Shown: positions 1 through 9,576, counted from the first letter of the stretch. The stretch: 25,306 nt of DNA from Holophagales bacterium UBA5704 (GCA_002420005.1 DIHE01000131.1:1-25306); one strand, 5' to 3'. Made by a program: numbers and translations. Notes: generated by a model from the letters alone, not told the origin.

Positions 1-1475
1 CAGCTCGCCGAAGCTCAGGCTCAGACCCTCCGCCTCCACCGCCGTCGCCTCGGGGGTGCGCCCGGCCTGCGCCGCGATCAGCCCGTGCAGACAGGGCGCG
101 ACCGGGTAGGCCGCCGCCGTCGCATTCCACGCCGACAACTGGCTCCGGTCGCTCTCACCGAGCAGCGGCAGGTCCTGCACCCGCGCCTCCGGATGCGCCA
201 GCAGCCCTTCCAGGAGAACCCCGAACCGCACCGCCATCCGCTCCACCGTCGCCGCCTCGAACAGGTCCGTCTTGTACAGCCAGGTGAGGATCAGGCCCTC
301 CTCGTGCTCCAGCGCGTTGAGCTCGAGGTCCAGCTTCACGATCCCGCTCCCCTCCCCCACCGCTTCGAGCCGCGATCCCCCGAGCCCGGTGCCACCGACC
401 GCCCGGTTCTGGAGCACGAAGAGGATCTGGAACAGCGGGCTGTGGCTGAGGCTGCGCTCCGGCCGCAGCTCTTCCACCAGCATTTCGAACGGCAGGTGCT
501 GGTGCGCATAGGCGTCCAGGATCGTCTGCTTTCCGGCGGCCAGAAAATCCTCGACGCGCGGGTCGCCCGACAGGTCGGTGCGCAGCACCAGGGTGTTGAC
601 GAAGAAGCCGATCAGCGGCTCCAGGTCGCGGTGGACGCGGCCGGCGATCGGCGAGCCCATCACCACGTCCGTCTCCTGGCTGGTCCGGCCCAGCAGAATC
701 GCGAAGGCCGCCTGCAGGACCATGAACGGCGTGACTCCACGCTTTCTGCACAAGGCCGCGATCCGCTCCGTCAGGTCCGTTCCGGACGCCGCGACGTGCT
801 GTCCCCCTTCGAACCCTTCCCGCGCCGGCCGTGGCGCGTCGAGCGGCAGACCGTGGACCACCGGCAGGCCTTCGAGCCGGCTCCGCCAATAGCTCATCTG
901 CGCGTCCAGCACCTCGCCGCGCAGCCACTGCCGCTGCCAGGCGGCGTAGTCCGCGTACTGCACGGAGAGCGGCGGCAGCGGGCTCTCCCCACCGCTGCGG
1001 AAGGCTTCGTAGAGCGCTCCCAGCTCGCGCAGCAGCACCCCCATCGACCAGCCGTCCGAGGCGATGTGATGCATGCTGAGGAGGATCACGTGCTCCCGCT
1101 CCGACAAGGTGAGCAGGGTCGCCCGCATCATCAAGTCACGGCTGAGGTCGAACGGCTTGCGCGCATCCTCGCGGGCCCGGCGCACGACCTCCCGCTCCCG
1201 CTCCTCCTCCGCCAGCCCGCGCAGATCTTCCTGCACCAGCAGGTCGGCGGTCCCCGCCTGGACCACCTGGATCGCCTTGCCGCCGAGCTCCCGAAAGACG
1301 GTGCGCAGGGCCTCGTGGCGCTGGACGATCGCTCCCAGAGCACGGCTGAAGGCCTCGCGGTCCAGGCTTCCCCGCACCCGCACCGCGCCCGAGATGTTGT
1401 AGTGGGCGCTGCCGCCTTCCAGGCGATCGATGAACCAGAGACGCTGCTGGGCGAAGGACAGGACCAGATTCTGAC
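1..1475 (-). other. NRPS module 3 (C3 and start of A3), truncated by window edge
   Basis: C3 is complete with HHIASDGWS at residues 2284-2292. The A3 domain begins near position 90 (LHGLIAAQAGRTPEA) and the window ends just inside its first core region, so specificity is unknown. The C domain is very similar to C2. Confidence 0.85.
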
Positions 1476-4400
1476 GATCCTGGAGCGCCACGATGGGGGG
1501 CAGGACCCAGCCGCCGCTCAGCTCCGGCAGCCGCTCGCAGAGCGCGGCGATCGTCGGATGCTCGAAGACCGCCCGCAGCGGCAGCTCCCGGCCGAGGTCC
1601 GCGCGCACGCGGCTGACCAGGCGCGTGGCGAGAAGGGAGTGGCCTCCCAGGTCGAAGAAGCCGTCCTCGATACCGACCGATTCGACGCCCAGCAGCTCCT
1701 CCCAGATCTCGCACAGGCGGCGCTCGAGCTCGGTGCGCGGGGCGACGCGCTCTCCCCCCGGCCGCCCGCCTTCCTGGGGCGCCGGCAGAGCGCGGCGGTC
1801 CACCTTTCCATTCTTCGTCAGCGGCAGCTGCGGGAGCACCACGAAGGCCCAGGGCACCATGTAGTCCGGCACGCGGCGGCGCAGCGCGTCCCGGAGCTCC
1901 ACGGCGAGCACAGCGGCCTCCGCCTCCTGCGTCGCCGGCACCACCCAGGCCACCAGCCGCTTTCCTCCCGCGCCGTCCCCTCGCGCCAGGACCACCGCCT
2001 CGCGCACCGCCGGAAGGGACCGGAGCTGCGCCTCGATCTCTCCCGGCTCGACGCGAAAGCCACGGATCTTGACCTGGGTGTCCAGACGGCCGAGGAACTC
2101 CAGCGTCCCGTCGAGGCGCCAGCGCCCGAGGTCGCCCGTGCGATAGAGACGCGCACCGGGCTCTACCGCGTGCGGGTCCGGCACGAAGCGCTCCGCCGTC
2201 AGATCCGGACGGCCGCGGTAGCCGCGGGCGAGACCGTCGCCCGCCGCGTGGATCTCTCCGATGCCGCCGAGCGGTGCGAGCTCGCCCTCGCCCTGCAACA
2301 GAAACACTCCGGTGCCACCGATCGGCCGCCCCAGCGGCACCGGCCGGCGCGGATCGAAGCCGCGCGGGATGGCATGGCACGTGGTGAACGTGGTGTTCTC
2401 CGTCGGGCCGTAGCCATCGATGACCTCGAGCCCGGCGAGGCCGGCGCAGGCCCGCGCCACCGCCGACGGGTCCACCACGTCGCCGCCGGTCAGCACCCAC
2501 CGCAGCTCGCCCGCCCGGGGAAGCTGATAGCTCCACTGCTCGAACAGACCGGCGGTCAGCCACAGGGTGTTGATGCCGTGGCGCTCGATCTGCTCGTTCA
2601 GGAGGCCGGCTTCCGGCACCCGCTCCGGATAGAGGACCAGACGGCCCCCGTTGAGCAAGGGACCCCAGATCTCCAGGGTCGCCGCATCGAAGGAGACCGA
2701 CGACAGCTGCAGCATCACGGTGCCTGCGTCGAGCGGCACGAAGCGCGCCCCGACGACGAGGCGAACCACGCTCCGGTGCTCGACCATCACCCCCTTGGGC
2801 TCACCGGTCGAGCCGGAGGTGAAGATCACATAGGCGAGCTGGCACGCGTCGACCGGCCGGCCGGGGTTCCACGCCGGCTGCTGCGCGAGGCGCGCCGCCA
2901 GCTCCGGATCGTCCAACGCCAGCACGTCACGGCCGGCGAGGCAGCCGAGCCCGGCGAGCCGGCTCGCGGTGAGCACCGCCCGCACACCGCCGCTCTCCAG
3001 CATGGCGGCGAGGCGCACCTCCGGATAGTCCGGGTCCAACGGCACGTAGGCGGCGCCCGCCTTCAGAATGGCGAGGACGCCGACCAGCATCTCGGGCGAG
3101 CGATCCAGGCACAGCCCCACCGCCGTCTCCGCTGCGATGCCCCGCTCGATCAAAAGATGGGCCAGGCGGTTCGACCGCTCGTTCAGCTCACCGTAGGTCA
3201 GGCGCAGCGCGCCGGAGACCACCGCCGCCGCTTCCGGGTCGCGCGCCGCCTGCGCCTCGAACAGCCCGGGGATCGAGGCCTCCCGCGGGTACCCTCCGCC
3301 GTCCCAGGAGGCGAGCAGCTCGCGGCGCTCTGCCGGGGTCAGCAGCGGCGCCGAGCCCACCCTCTGCCCGGGGCTCTCCAGGACGCCGTCCAGCAGCACG
3401 CCGAAGCTCGATGCCCAGCGGGCGATCGTTCCCTCGTCGAACAGCTCCTTCTTGTAGAGCCAGTTGAGGGTTGCCCCGGTCTCGTCGGGAAGGCCGTGCA
3501 GCTCCAGATCGAACTTGACGATACCGCTGCTCTCGCCCGCCCAGTCGAGACGCGCGTCGGCGAGCTCGCCCACCGGGCGCCCCGCGGCCTGCCAGGCAAG
3601 CAGGATCTGAAACAGCGGGCTGTGGCTCAGGCTACGCTCCGGCCGCAGCTCCTGCACGAGCATCTCCAGCGGCGCATGCTGGTGGGCGTAGGCGTCCAGA
3701 ACCGTCTGCCGGCAGGCCGCCAGCAGGTCGAGGAACCGCGGATTGTCCGTCAGGTCGCTGCGCAGCACCAAGGTGTTGACGAAGAAGCCGATCAGCGGCT
3801 CGACGTCGCGATGAACCCGGCCGGCGACCGGCGAGCCCATCACCACGTCCGTCTCGCCACCGAACCGGTGCACCAGGACCGCGAGGGATGCCTGGAGAAC
3901 CATGAAGGGCGTCGCCGCCGAAGCCCGGGCCAGCGCGCCGATCCGCTCTCGCAGCTCGCCGGTCAGCCGCCGGACGTGCTGTCCACCCGCGAAGGTCTGC
4001 TGCGCCGGGCGCGGGTTGTCGAGCGGGAGACTGTGGACCAACGGCAGGTCGGCCAACCGGCGCCGCCAATAGCCGAGCTGTTCCTCCAGCACCTCCCCGC
4101 GCAACCACTGCCGCTGCCAGTGGGCATAGTCCGCGTATTGCACGCGCAGCGGAGGAAGCGGGTTCTCCCTGCCGGCCCGAAAGGCCTCGTAGAGCGTCCC
4201 GAGCTCCCGCAGCAGCACGTCCATCGACCACCCGTCCGAGGCGATGTGGTGCATGTTGAGCAGCGCGACATGCTCGGTTTCGGACAACCGCAGCAGCGCG
4301 ACGCGCAACAGCAGGTCGTTGCCCAGGTCGAACGGCCGCTGCGCGTCTTCCAACGCCAGGCGGCGCACCTCGCGCGCCCTCTCCTCCGCGGCCAGCCCGG

Positions 4401-7400
4401 AAAGGTCCTTCTCCTCCAGGTGAAAGGCGGCGCCGTCCCCGATGACCTGGATCACCTCGCCGTCCGCCTCCCGGAAGACCGTGCGCAGCGACTCATGCCG
4501 TTCGACGATCGTCTGGAGCGCCCGGGCGAAGGCCCGGGTGTCCAGGCGCCCGGTCACCCGCACGGTCTCCGGAATGTTGTAGTGGCTGCTGCCCCCTTCC
4601 AGGCGATCGACGAACCAGAGGCGCTGCTGCGCGTAGGACAGCGGCAGCCGCTCCCGGCTCGCCAGGACCTCGATCTCCGGCAGAGCCAGGCCGCCCCCCA
4701 GCTCCGGCAGCCGCTCGCACCAGGCACCCACCGAGGGGTGCTCGAACATCGTGCGCAACGGCACCTCGATCCCCAGGGCGGCGCGCACCCGGCTGAGCAC
4801 CCGGGCCGCCAGCAGCGAGTGGCCGCCCAGCTCGAAGAAGCCGTCTTCGATGCCGATGCGCTCGACGCCCAGCACCTCCTCCCAGATCTCGCACAACCGG
4901 CGCTCCAGCTCGGTGCGCGGCGCGACGTACCCCCCGCGCGCCATCGCCTCCCCTTCCGGCGCCGGCAGGGCCCGGCGGTCGACCTTGCCGTTCGGGGTCA
5001 GCGGCAAGGCCGGGAGCGCCACGAACACCGCCGGCACCATGTACTCCGGCAGCTTCGCCGCGAGCCCGTCCCGCAGCCTCCCGGGCTCCGCGGGCCGTCC
5101 CTCCCGCATCGCGACGTAGGCCACCAGGCGCTTCTCTCCCGGGCGGTCCTCGCGCGCCACCACCGCGGCGAGATCGACGTCCGGCAGCCCAGAGAGCTGC
5201 TGCTCGATCTCCTCGAGCTCGATGCGGAAGCCGCGGATCTTCACCTGGTTGTCGGTGCGGCCGAGGAACTCGAGGATGCCGTCCGGCCGCCGGCGCACCT
5301 TGTCGCCCGTCCGGTACAACCGCTCCCCGGGCTCCTGCGAGAACGGGTTCCCGACGAACCTCTCCTCGGTCAGGTCCGGCCGGTTCAGGTAGCCGCGGGC
5401 GAGGCCCGCGCCACCGACGTACAGCTCGCCGGCGCAGCCGACGGGCAGCAATTGCAGGCTCTCGTCGAGCACGTAGGCGCTGCTTCCCCGGATCGGCCGC
5501 CCGATCGGCAGGCTCCCGGCGTCCCCGCCCTCCCGGGGAATCGGATGGCAGCAGGAAAAGGTCGTGTTCTCGGTCGGGCCGTAACCGTTGAGGATGAGGA
5601 CGTCGGGGTCGAGCCCGTAGATCTCCCGCACGCATTTTTCGGGGACCACGTCGCCGCCGGCCAGCAGGTGGCGCAGGGCGAAGTCTCTCTTCGCATGCTG
5701 CTCGACCCAGAGGGGAAGGACGCCGGCCGACAACCAGAGGAGGTTGACGCGATGGCGCTCCACCTGGCCGGCCAGCCCTTCGACGTCGGCGGCGTCGCCG
5801 GAGCACAGGACCAGCCGCCCGCCGTTGAGCAGAGGCGCCCAGATCTCCAGCGTCGAGGCGTCGAAGGAGAGGGCGGAGTGCTGCAGTGCCACCGTGTCCT
5901 CCCCCAGATCCACCCAATCCGCGCCGCAGACGAGCCGGGTCACCCCGCGATGCTCGATCGCCACACCTTTCGGCTCTCCCGTGGAGCCCGAGGTGTACAT
6001 CACGTACGCGAGCGACCGGTCGCCGTCCTCCCGCGCCGCGAGATCGGCCCCGGCAAGAGGCCCGGGAGCGGCGAGAGCCTCGGCCACCAGGACCGTTTCC
6101 GCGGCCTCCGCAGGGACCGCAGCGCGCAGCGCCGGCGAGGTCAGCACCACCTCCACGGCCGCCCCCGCCAGCAGCCGGCGGGTCCTCGCGGCAGGATTGC
6201 GCGGATCGAGCGGCAGGTAGGCTCCGCCGGCCTTGAGCACGGCCAGAAAGCCGACCACCATCTCCGGGCAGCGCTCCATGTACACGCCGACGAGCGCCGC
6301 CTCCCCGAGCCCCCGGCCCACCAGGTACTGCGCCAGCCGGTCGGCGCGCGCGCTCAGCTCCCGGTACGTCAGCGACAGGTCGCCGTCGACGAGCGCCACC
6401 GCATCCGGGCGTTGCCGGACGCGCTCCTCGAACACCGCCTGAATGCTCTTGCCCAGGGTGCCCGTCCGGCCGCCACCGCTCCACGCACCGAGCAGAGCGT
6501 CGCGCTCGGAGGCGGTGAGAAACTCGTAGCTCCCGACCGGCCGGCCGGGGCTCTGGCCCACCTCGTCCAGCAGCCGGACATAGTGGGCGGCGATGCGCTC
6601 GACCGTGGCCGCGTCGAAGAGGTCGGCCCGGTATTCGATCTGCCCGTTCAAGCCGCCCGGGTCCTCCTGCAGGGCGACGGACAGGTCGAACTTCGCCGAT
6701 CCGCTGTCGGGGACCTCGGCCTCGACGACCGCGGACGACAGCACGGTGCGCCGCGCGTAGGGCACGTTCTGGAAGGTCAGCATCACCTGGAAGAGGGGGG
6801 AGTGGCCGGCGCTCCTCTCCGGCCGCAGCTCCTCGACCACCCGGTGGAACGGAGCGTCCTGGTTCTCCAGCGCCTTCAGGAGGACGTCCCGGGAGGCCTT
6901 CAACACGGAGAGGAAGGGATCCGTCCGTTCCACGCGGGACCGCAGCACCAGGGTGTTGACGAAGAAGCCGATCACCCCTTCGAGCTCAGGCCGCCGGCGG
7001 TTGGCGACGCCGGACCCGATCGCCAGGTCCGGCTGCGAGGCATAGCGATGCAGCAGAACGCAGAACACGGACTCCAGGGTCACGAAGAGAGAGCACTTCT
7101 GCTCGTTGGAGAGCTCCTTCAGCCGCTCGACGAGCACCGGAGGCACCGCGAAGTGCACGGTCCCGCCCCGGTTGCTCTGCAAAGCCGGGCGCGGCCGGTC
7201 CACGGGCAGCTCGAGCAGCGGCGGGAGGTCGGCCAGCCAGCCCTTCCACCAGGCCAGCTGCCGCTCCAGCTGGCCGCCCCCCAGCCAGGCGCGCTCCCAA
7301 TGGACGAAGTCCACGTAGGTGACCGGCGGGGGCTCCAGCGCCGGCTCGGTCCCGGCGCTGAACGCCTCGTAGAGCGCCAGCATCTCGCGCAGCAACACAC

Positions 7401-7920
7401 CGGCGGACCAGGCATCCGAGATGGCGTGGTGCATGGCGACGACGAGCACGTGGCGCTCCTGCGACTCGGTGAACAGGCGAACCCGCAGCAGGCCCTCGTC
7501 AAAGAGGTCGAACGGGTGTTGCGCCTCGGCCCGGCAGGCCTCCTCGGCCTCGGCCCCGCTCACCTCGCGCGGCTCCAGGCCGAGGTCGGGCACCCCGGTG
7601 AGCACCTGCCCGGGGATCCCGTCCAGCTCGACGAGGCGCGTCCGCAGGGAATCGTGGCGATCGATCAAGACGGCGAACGCCCGGCCGAGCGCCGCCACGT
7701 CCAGCCGGCCGGCCCAGCGAACGAGGATCGGGATGTTGTACGCCGGGTTGGGGCCCTCCAGCTTGGCGACGAACCAAAGGCCCTGCTGGGCGAACGACAA
7801 CGGCTCCGGCGCGTCCTCCCGGCGCCGCCGCGGCACCACCGGGGGCACCGAGACCGCTTCCGCCGACTTGCCCAGGAGGTTGCGGAGACGGGCTTTTTTC
7901 TCCTGCAGGTTTTCACTCAT
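1..7920 (-). CDS. Nonribosomal peptide synthetase, C-A-PCP-C-A-PCP-C-A (3' end beyond left edge)
   Basis: The ATG at 7920 opens a frame of 2640 codons with no stop before the left edge, so this is the N-terminal part of a larger cytosolic NRPS. Visible order: short N-terminal linker (1-38), C1 (about 40-480; HHAISDA at 164-170), A1 (about 490-985), PCP1 (GGHSLL, phosphopantetheine Ser1035), C2 (HHIASDG from His1224), A2 (about 1550-2040), PCP2 (Ser2095), C3 (HHIASDG from His2284) and the first residues of A3. Aligned to the GrsA pocket, A1 and A2 give the same code, D-A-L-W-L-G-G-T-F-K, close to the classic valine code DAFWIGGTFK; valine is therefore the best guess for both. A3 is too short to read. 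No epimerase lies between modules. There is no TubC-type docking domain at the N terminus. The start overlaps the stop of the GMC gene (ATGAGTGA), suggesting translational coupling. The upstream purine-rich stretch is a weak, distant ribosome-binding site. Confidence 0.95.
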   Translation of the reverse strand, partial: MSENLQEKKARLRNLLGKSAEAVSVPPVVPRRRREDAPEPLSFAQQGLWFVAKLEGPNPAYNIPILVRWAGRLDVAALGRAFAVLIDRHDSLRTRLVELDGIPGQVLTGVPDLGLEPREVSGAEAEEACRAEAQHPFDLFDEGLLRVRLFTESQERHVLVVAMHHAISDAWSAGVLLREMLALYEAFSAGTEPALEPPPVTYVDFVHWERAWLGGGQLERQLAWWKGWLADLPPLLELPVDRPRPALQSNRGGTVHFAVPPVLVERLKELSNEQKCSLFVTLESVFCVLLHRYASQPDLAIGSGVANRRRPELEGVIGFFVNTLVLRSRVERTDPFLSVLKASRDVLLKALENQDAPFHRVVEELRPERSAGHSPLFQVMLTFQNVPYARRTVLSSAVVEAEVPDSGSAKFDLSVALQEDPGGLNGQIEYRADLFDAATVERIAAHYVRLLDEVGQSPGRPVGSYEFLTASERDALLGAWSGGGRTGTLGKSIQAVFEERVRQRPDAVALVDGDLSLTYRELSARADRLAQYLVGRGLGEAALVGVYMERCPEMVVGFLAVLKAGGAYLPLDPRNPAARTRRLLAGAAVEVVLTSPALRAAVPAEAAETVLVAEALAAPGPLAGADLAAREDGDRSLAYVMYTSGSTGEPKGVAIEHRGVTRLVCGADWVDLGEDTVALQHSALSFDASTLEIWAPLLNGGRLVLCSGDAADVEGLAGQVERHRVNLLWLSAGVLPLWVEQHAKRDFALRHLLAGGDVVPEKCVREIYGLDPDVLILNGYGPTENTTFSCCHPIPREGGDAGSLPIGRPIRGSSAYVLDESLQLLPVGCAGELYVGGAGLARGYLNRPDLTEERFVGNPFSQEPGERLYRTGDKVRRRPDGILEFLGRTDNQVKIRGFRIELEEIEQQLSGLPDVDLAAVVAREDRPGEKRLVAYVAMREGRPAEPGRLRDGLAAKLPEYMVPAVFVALPALPLTPNGKVDRRALPAPEGEAMARGGYVAPRTELERRLCEIWEEVLGVERIGIEDGFFELGGHSLLAARVLSRVRAALGIEVPLRTMFEHPSVGAWCERLPELGGGLALPEIEVLASRERLPLSYAQQRLWFVDRLEGGSSHYNIPETVRVTGRLDTRAFARALQTIVERHESLRTVFREADGEVIQVIGDGAAFHLEEKDLSGLAAEERAREVRRLALEDAQRPFDLGNDLLLRVALLRLSETEHVALLNMHHIASDGWSMDVLLRELGTLYEAFRAGRENPLPPLRVQYADYAHWQRQWLRGEVLEEQLGYWRRRLADLPLVHSLPLDNPRPAQQTFAGGQHVRRLTGELRERIGALARASAATPFMVLQASLAVLVHRFGGETDVVMGSPVAGRVHRDVEPLIGFFVNTLVLRSDLTDNPRFLDLLAACRQTVLDAYAHQHAPLEMLVQELRPERSLSHSPLFQILLAWQAAGRPVGELADARLDWAGESSGIVKFDLELHGLPDETGATLNWLYKKELFDEGTIARWASSFGVLLDGVLESPGQRVGSAPLLTPAERRELLASWDGGGYPREASIPGLFEAQAARDPEAAAVVSGALRLTYGELNERSNRLAHLLIERGIAAETAVGLCLDRSPEMLVGVLAILKAGAAYVPLDPDYPEVRLAAMLESGGVRAVLTASRLAGLGCLAGRDVLALDDPELAARLAQQPAWNPGRPVDACQLAYVIFTSGSTGEPKGVMVEHRSVVRLVVGARFVPLDAGTVMLQLSSVSFDAATLEIWGPLLNGGRLVLYPERVPEAGLLNEQIERHGINTLWLTAGLFEQWSYQLPRAGELRWVLTGGDVVDPSAVARACAGLAGLEVIDGYGPTENTTFTTCHAIPRGFDPRRPVPLGRPIGGTGVFLLQGEGELAPLGGIGEIHAAGDGLARGYRGRPDLTAERFVPDPHAVEPGARLYRTGDLGRWRLDGTLEFLGRLDTQVKIRGFRVEPGEIEAQLRSLPAVREAVVLARGDGAGGKRLVAWVVPATQEAEAAVLAVELRDALRRRVPDYMVPWAFVVLPQLPLTKNGKVDRRALPAPQEGGRPGGERVAPRTELERRLCEIWEELLGVESVGIEDGFFDLGGHSLLATRLVSRVRADLGRELPLRAVFEHPTIAALCERLPELSGGWVLPPIVALQDRQNLVLSFAQQRLWFIDRLEGGSAHYNISGAVRVRGSLDREAFSRALGAIVQRHEALRTVFRELGGKAIQVVQAGTADLLVQEDLRGLAEEEREREVVRRAREDARKPFDLSRDLMMRATLLTLSEREHVILLSMHHIASDGWSMGVLLRELGALYEAFRSGGESPLPPLSVQYADYAAWQRQWLRGEVLDAQMSYWRSRLEGLPVVHGLPLDAPRPAREGFEGGQHVAASGTDLTERIAALCRKRGVTPFMVLQAAFAILLGRTSQETDVVMGSPIAGRVHRDLEPLIGFFVNTLVLRTDLSGDPRVEDFLAAGKQTILDAYAHQHLPFEMLVEELRPERSLSHSPLFQILFVLQNRAVGGTGLGGSRLEAVGEGSGIVKLDLELNALEHEEGLILTWLYKTDLFEAATVERMAVRFGVLLEGLLAHPEARVQDLPLLGESDRSQLSAWNATAAAYPVAPCLHGLIAAQAGRTPEATAVEAEGLSLSFGEL
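1520..4655 (-). other. NRPS module 2 (C2-A2-PCP2), valine-like code
   Basis: C2 has the canonical HHIASDGWS. A2 reads FDAATLEIW, TLWLTAG, VLTGGDVV and DGYGPTENTTF, giving the same ten-residue code as A1. PCP2 has GGHSLL at Ser2095. The lack of an epimerase upstream and the standard HH motif suit an L-configured donor (LCL type), by family knowledge. Long stretches are near-identical at DNA level to module 3, pointing to a recent duplication or gene conversion. Boundaries are approximate. Confidence 0.85.
4690..7803 (-). other. NRPS module 1 (C1-A1-PCP1), valine-like code
   Basis: C1 carries HHAISDAWS: the catalytic second His and the Asp are present, but the usual Gly after the Asp is Ala. 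A1 pocket residues read from the sequence are Asp and Ala and Leu in FDASTLEIW, Trp in LLWLSAG, Leu and Gly in HLLAGGD, Gly, Thr and Phe in NGYGPTENTTF, with Lys in NGKVDRR. PCP1 has the normal GGHSLL. C1 is the most divergent of the three C domains of this protein, which fits an acceptor or chain-initiating position. Whether it accepts an acyl group in trans cannot be read from the sequence. Boundaries are approximate. Confidence 0.85.
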
Positions 7921-9571
7921 CGTCTTTCGCGCGCCTCTCTTCTCCTAGGAGATGTGCGGCAATCCTCTCGCCGATCAGCATGCAGGTCAGGCTCGTCGGA
8001 ACGCTGGGCAGCCGGGGAATGATCGAGGCATCCGCCACGGTGACGTTGCGGGTGCCGAAAAGCCTTCCCCGCTGGCTCACCACGGCCATGGCGTCACCCT
8101 CGCGCCCCATCCGCAGGGTACCCGCCGGATGCCAGACACCGCGCACCGAGGTGCGGATCATCTTTTCCAGCAGAGCGTCCGAATCAATCACTTTCTGGTT
8201 CCACAGGACGACCCTCTCGACCTGCGCCCCGAGGCGGTCGTCCTTGAGGATCCGCCACGCTTCCCGCACCGCTTCCATCATGCGGCCGAGGTCGCCGCTC
8301 TCGCGCACGCAGTTGAGGAAGATCCGGGGGTTCAACGACGGGTCGCCGTTCTGAATCTCCACCCGCCCGGTCGAGACCGGCGTCGCCACCAGGGCCGAAA
8401 TGCCGATCGCCGTCTCGGCGCCCACCACGTCGGCGAGCGGTGGAAACATCTCGGTGGGGACCGCGCTCAGCATGAACAGCTGCAGGTCGCACAGCCCCCC
8501 GGAGGTGGCGGATCTCAGCTGCAACATCACCTGATGGATCGGCTCACGATCCCGGCAGGCACCGGGCCTGGGGAGGGCCCAGATGCTGACCACCGGGTGA
8601 TCCTGCAGATTCCTGCCGACGCCGGGTAGGTCCAGGAGCGGCGCCACCCCGGCGCGGCGGACCTCCTCGGCGGCGCCGATCCCCGAGCGCAGCAGAAGGG
8701 CCGGCGAGGCGACCGCTCCCGCCGCGAGGACGATCTCGCCGCCTTCCCAACGGTGCCGCCGGCCGTCGACCAGAGCTTCCACACCGGTCGCCGCCACCCC
8801 ACCCTCCCGGGAGAAGAGCAGCCGGTCGACGCGGCATCCCGCCTGAATCGTCAAATTCGGCCGGCCGCGTGCCGCCGCCAGGTAGAGGGAGGCGGCGGAG
8901 ACGCGGCGCCCCTGCCGGACGTTCTTCGGGATCAGGCCGACACCGGGGGCGGTGCCGTCCCGCAGGTCCACGCGGGGATGTCCCAGCCCGAGGCAGGCGC
9001 CGAGGAACGAGGACTGGCAGAGCGTCAGATCCTCCGGCGCGGTGGTGCTGAGCGGCAGCGCCTCCCTTCCCCCCTCGCCCGCATCGAGGCGGCGGATCGC
9101 CTCCCGGACGTTCTCCCAGCTCCACTCGTCGTTCCCGGCAGCCGCCCAGGCCGCAAAGTCCTCCGCCCGTGCGTGCAACGCCATGCCGCCATTGATCGCC
9201 GAGCCGCCGCCGGTGACCTTGCCCAGCGGATACTGAAACCGCGTGGCCGAGCCGATGCCCGCGGCGAGCAGCCTGGGCACGCTCTGCCCGGGAACCGGGC
9301 GGCTGCGGGCGGCCAGCTGCAGAACCCGGGACACCCTCTCCAGCGGCCCGCTGAGCCCCGCGGCATCGTCCTCGTTGACGATCGCCTGGAAATCCCAGTT
9401 GTGCCCCCGGGTCACCGCGGCCCGCGGATCCAGAAGCTCCGCAGGGGGCCCGTCCGGATAGTCGGGCCCCGCCTCGAGGAGCAGCACGCTGCGATCTCGA
9501 TCCTCGCTGAGGCGCGCCGCCAACACCGCCCCCGCGGTGCCGCCGCCGACGATGACATAGTCGTACCGCAT
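7913..9571 (-). CDS. GMC-family FAD-dependent oxidoreductase
   Basis: A 552-residue flavoprotein of the glucose-methanol-choline family, which oxidises alcohols (sometimes other C-H donors) with FAD. The FAD-binding GGGTAG loop is at residues 9-14. Signature 1 (GGGSAINGG...DFAAW) and signature 2 (GAVASPALLLRSGIG) are both present, and the active-site HPAGTLRMG contains His481. The second catalytic position, normally His or Asn near the C terminus, falls in PSVPTSLT, where Ser527 appears to replace Asn (inferred alignment). Length is normal for the family and there is no signal peptide. I chose ATG 9571 because GGAAG lies five bases upstream and the FAD fold starts immediately; a GTG at 9595 in the same frame would add eight residues. 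The stop overlaps the start of the NRPS gene. A tailoring role on the cluster product (alcohol oxidation, or dehydrogenation of a ring) is inferred from context only. Confidence 0.93.
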   Translation of the reverse strand: MRYDYVIVGGGTAGAVLAARLSEDRDRSVLLLEAGPDYPDGPPAELLDPRAAVTRGHNWDFQAIVNEDDAAGLSGPLERVSRVLQLAARSRPVPGQSVPRLLAAGIGSATRFQYPLGKVTGGGSAINGGMALHARAEDFAAWAAAGNDEWSWENVREAIRRLDAGEGGREALPLSTTAPEDLTLCQSSFLGACLGLGHPRVDLRDGTAPGVGLIPKNVRQGRRVSAASLYLAAARGRPNLTIQAGCRVDRLLFSREGGVAATGVEALVDGRRHRWEGGEIVLAAGAVASPALLLRSGIGAAEEVRRAGVAPLLDLPGVGRNLQDHPVVSIWALPRPGACRDREPIHQVMLQLRSATSGGLCDLQLFMLSAVPTEMFPPLADVVGAETAIGISALVATPVSTGRVEIQNGDPSLNPRIFLNCVRESGDLGRMMEAVREAWRILKDDRLGAQVERVVLWNQKVIDSDALLEKMIRTSVRGVWHPAGTLRMGREGDAMAVVSQRGRLFGTRNVTVADASIIPRLPSVPTSLTCMLIGERIAAHLLGEERRAKDDE

Positions 9572-9576
9572 TACAT

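Larger units (their letters stand above)
1..7803 (-). repeat. Module-scale direct repeat with a 3180-bp period
   Basis: Matching landmarks of the three C domains lie exactly 3180 bp (1060 codons) apart. The first His codon of HHxxxDG starts at 7431, 4251 and 1071. The segment beginning cgcagcacca lies at 6941, 3761 and 581. The PCP serine codons of modules 1 and 2 start at 4818 and 1638, again 3180 apart. A domains carry small compensating indels (A3-motif spacing is about 3174). This shows directly that the modules are repeated units of nearly constant length; duplication from a common ancestor is the obvious inference. Confidence 0.85.

Noticed and set aside
85..8022. A plus-strand open frame of 2645 codons.
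   Set aside because: It is codon-aligned antisense to the NRPS gene. Its stops would need sense TTA, CTA or TCA codons, which this GC-rich gene avoids. The translation is Arg/Gln/His/Pro-rich with no domain, whereas the minus strand encodes textbook C, A and PCP motifs.
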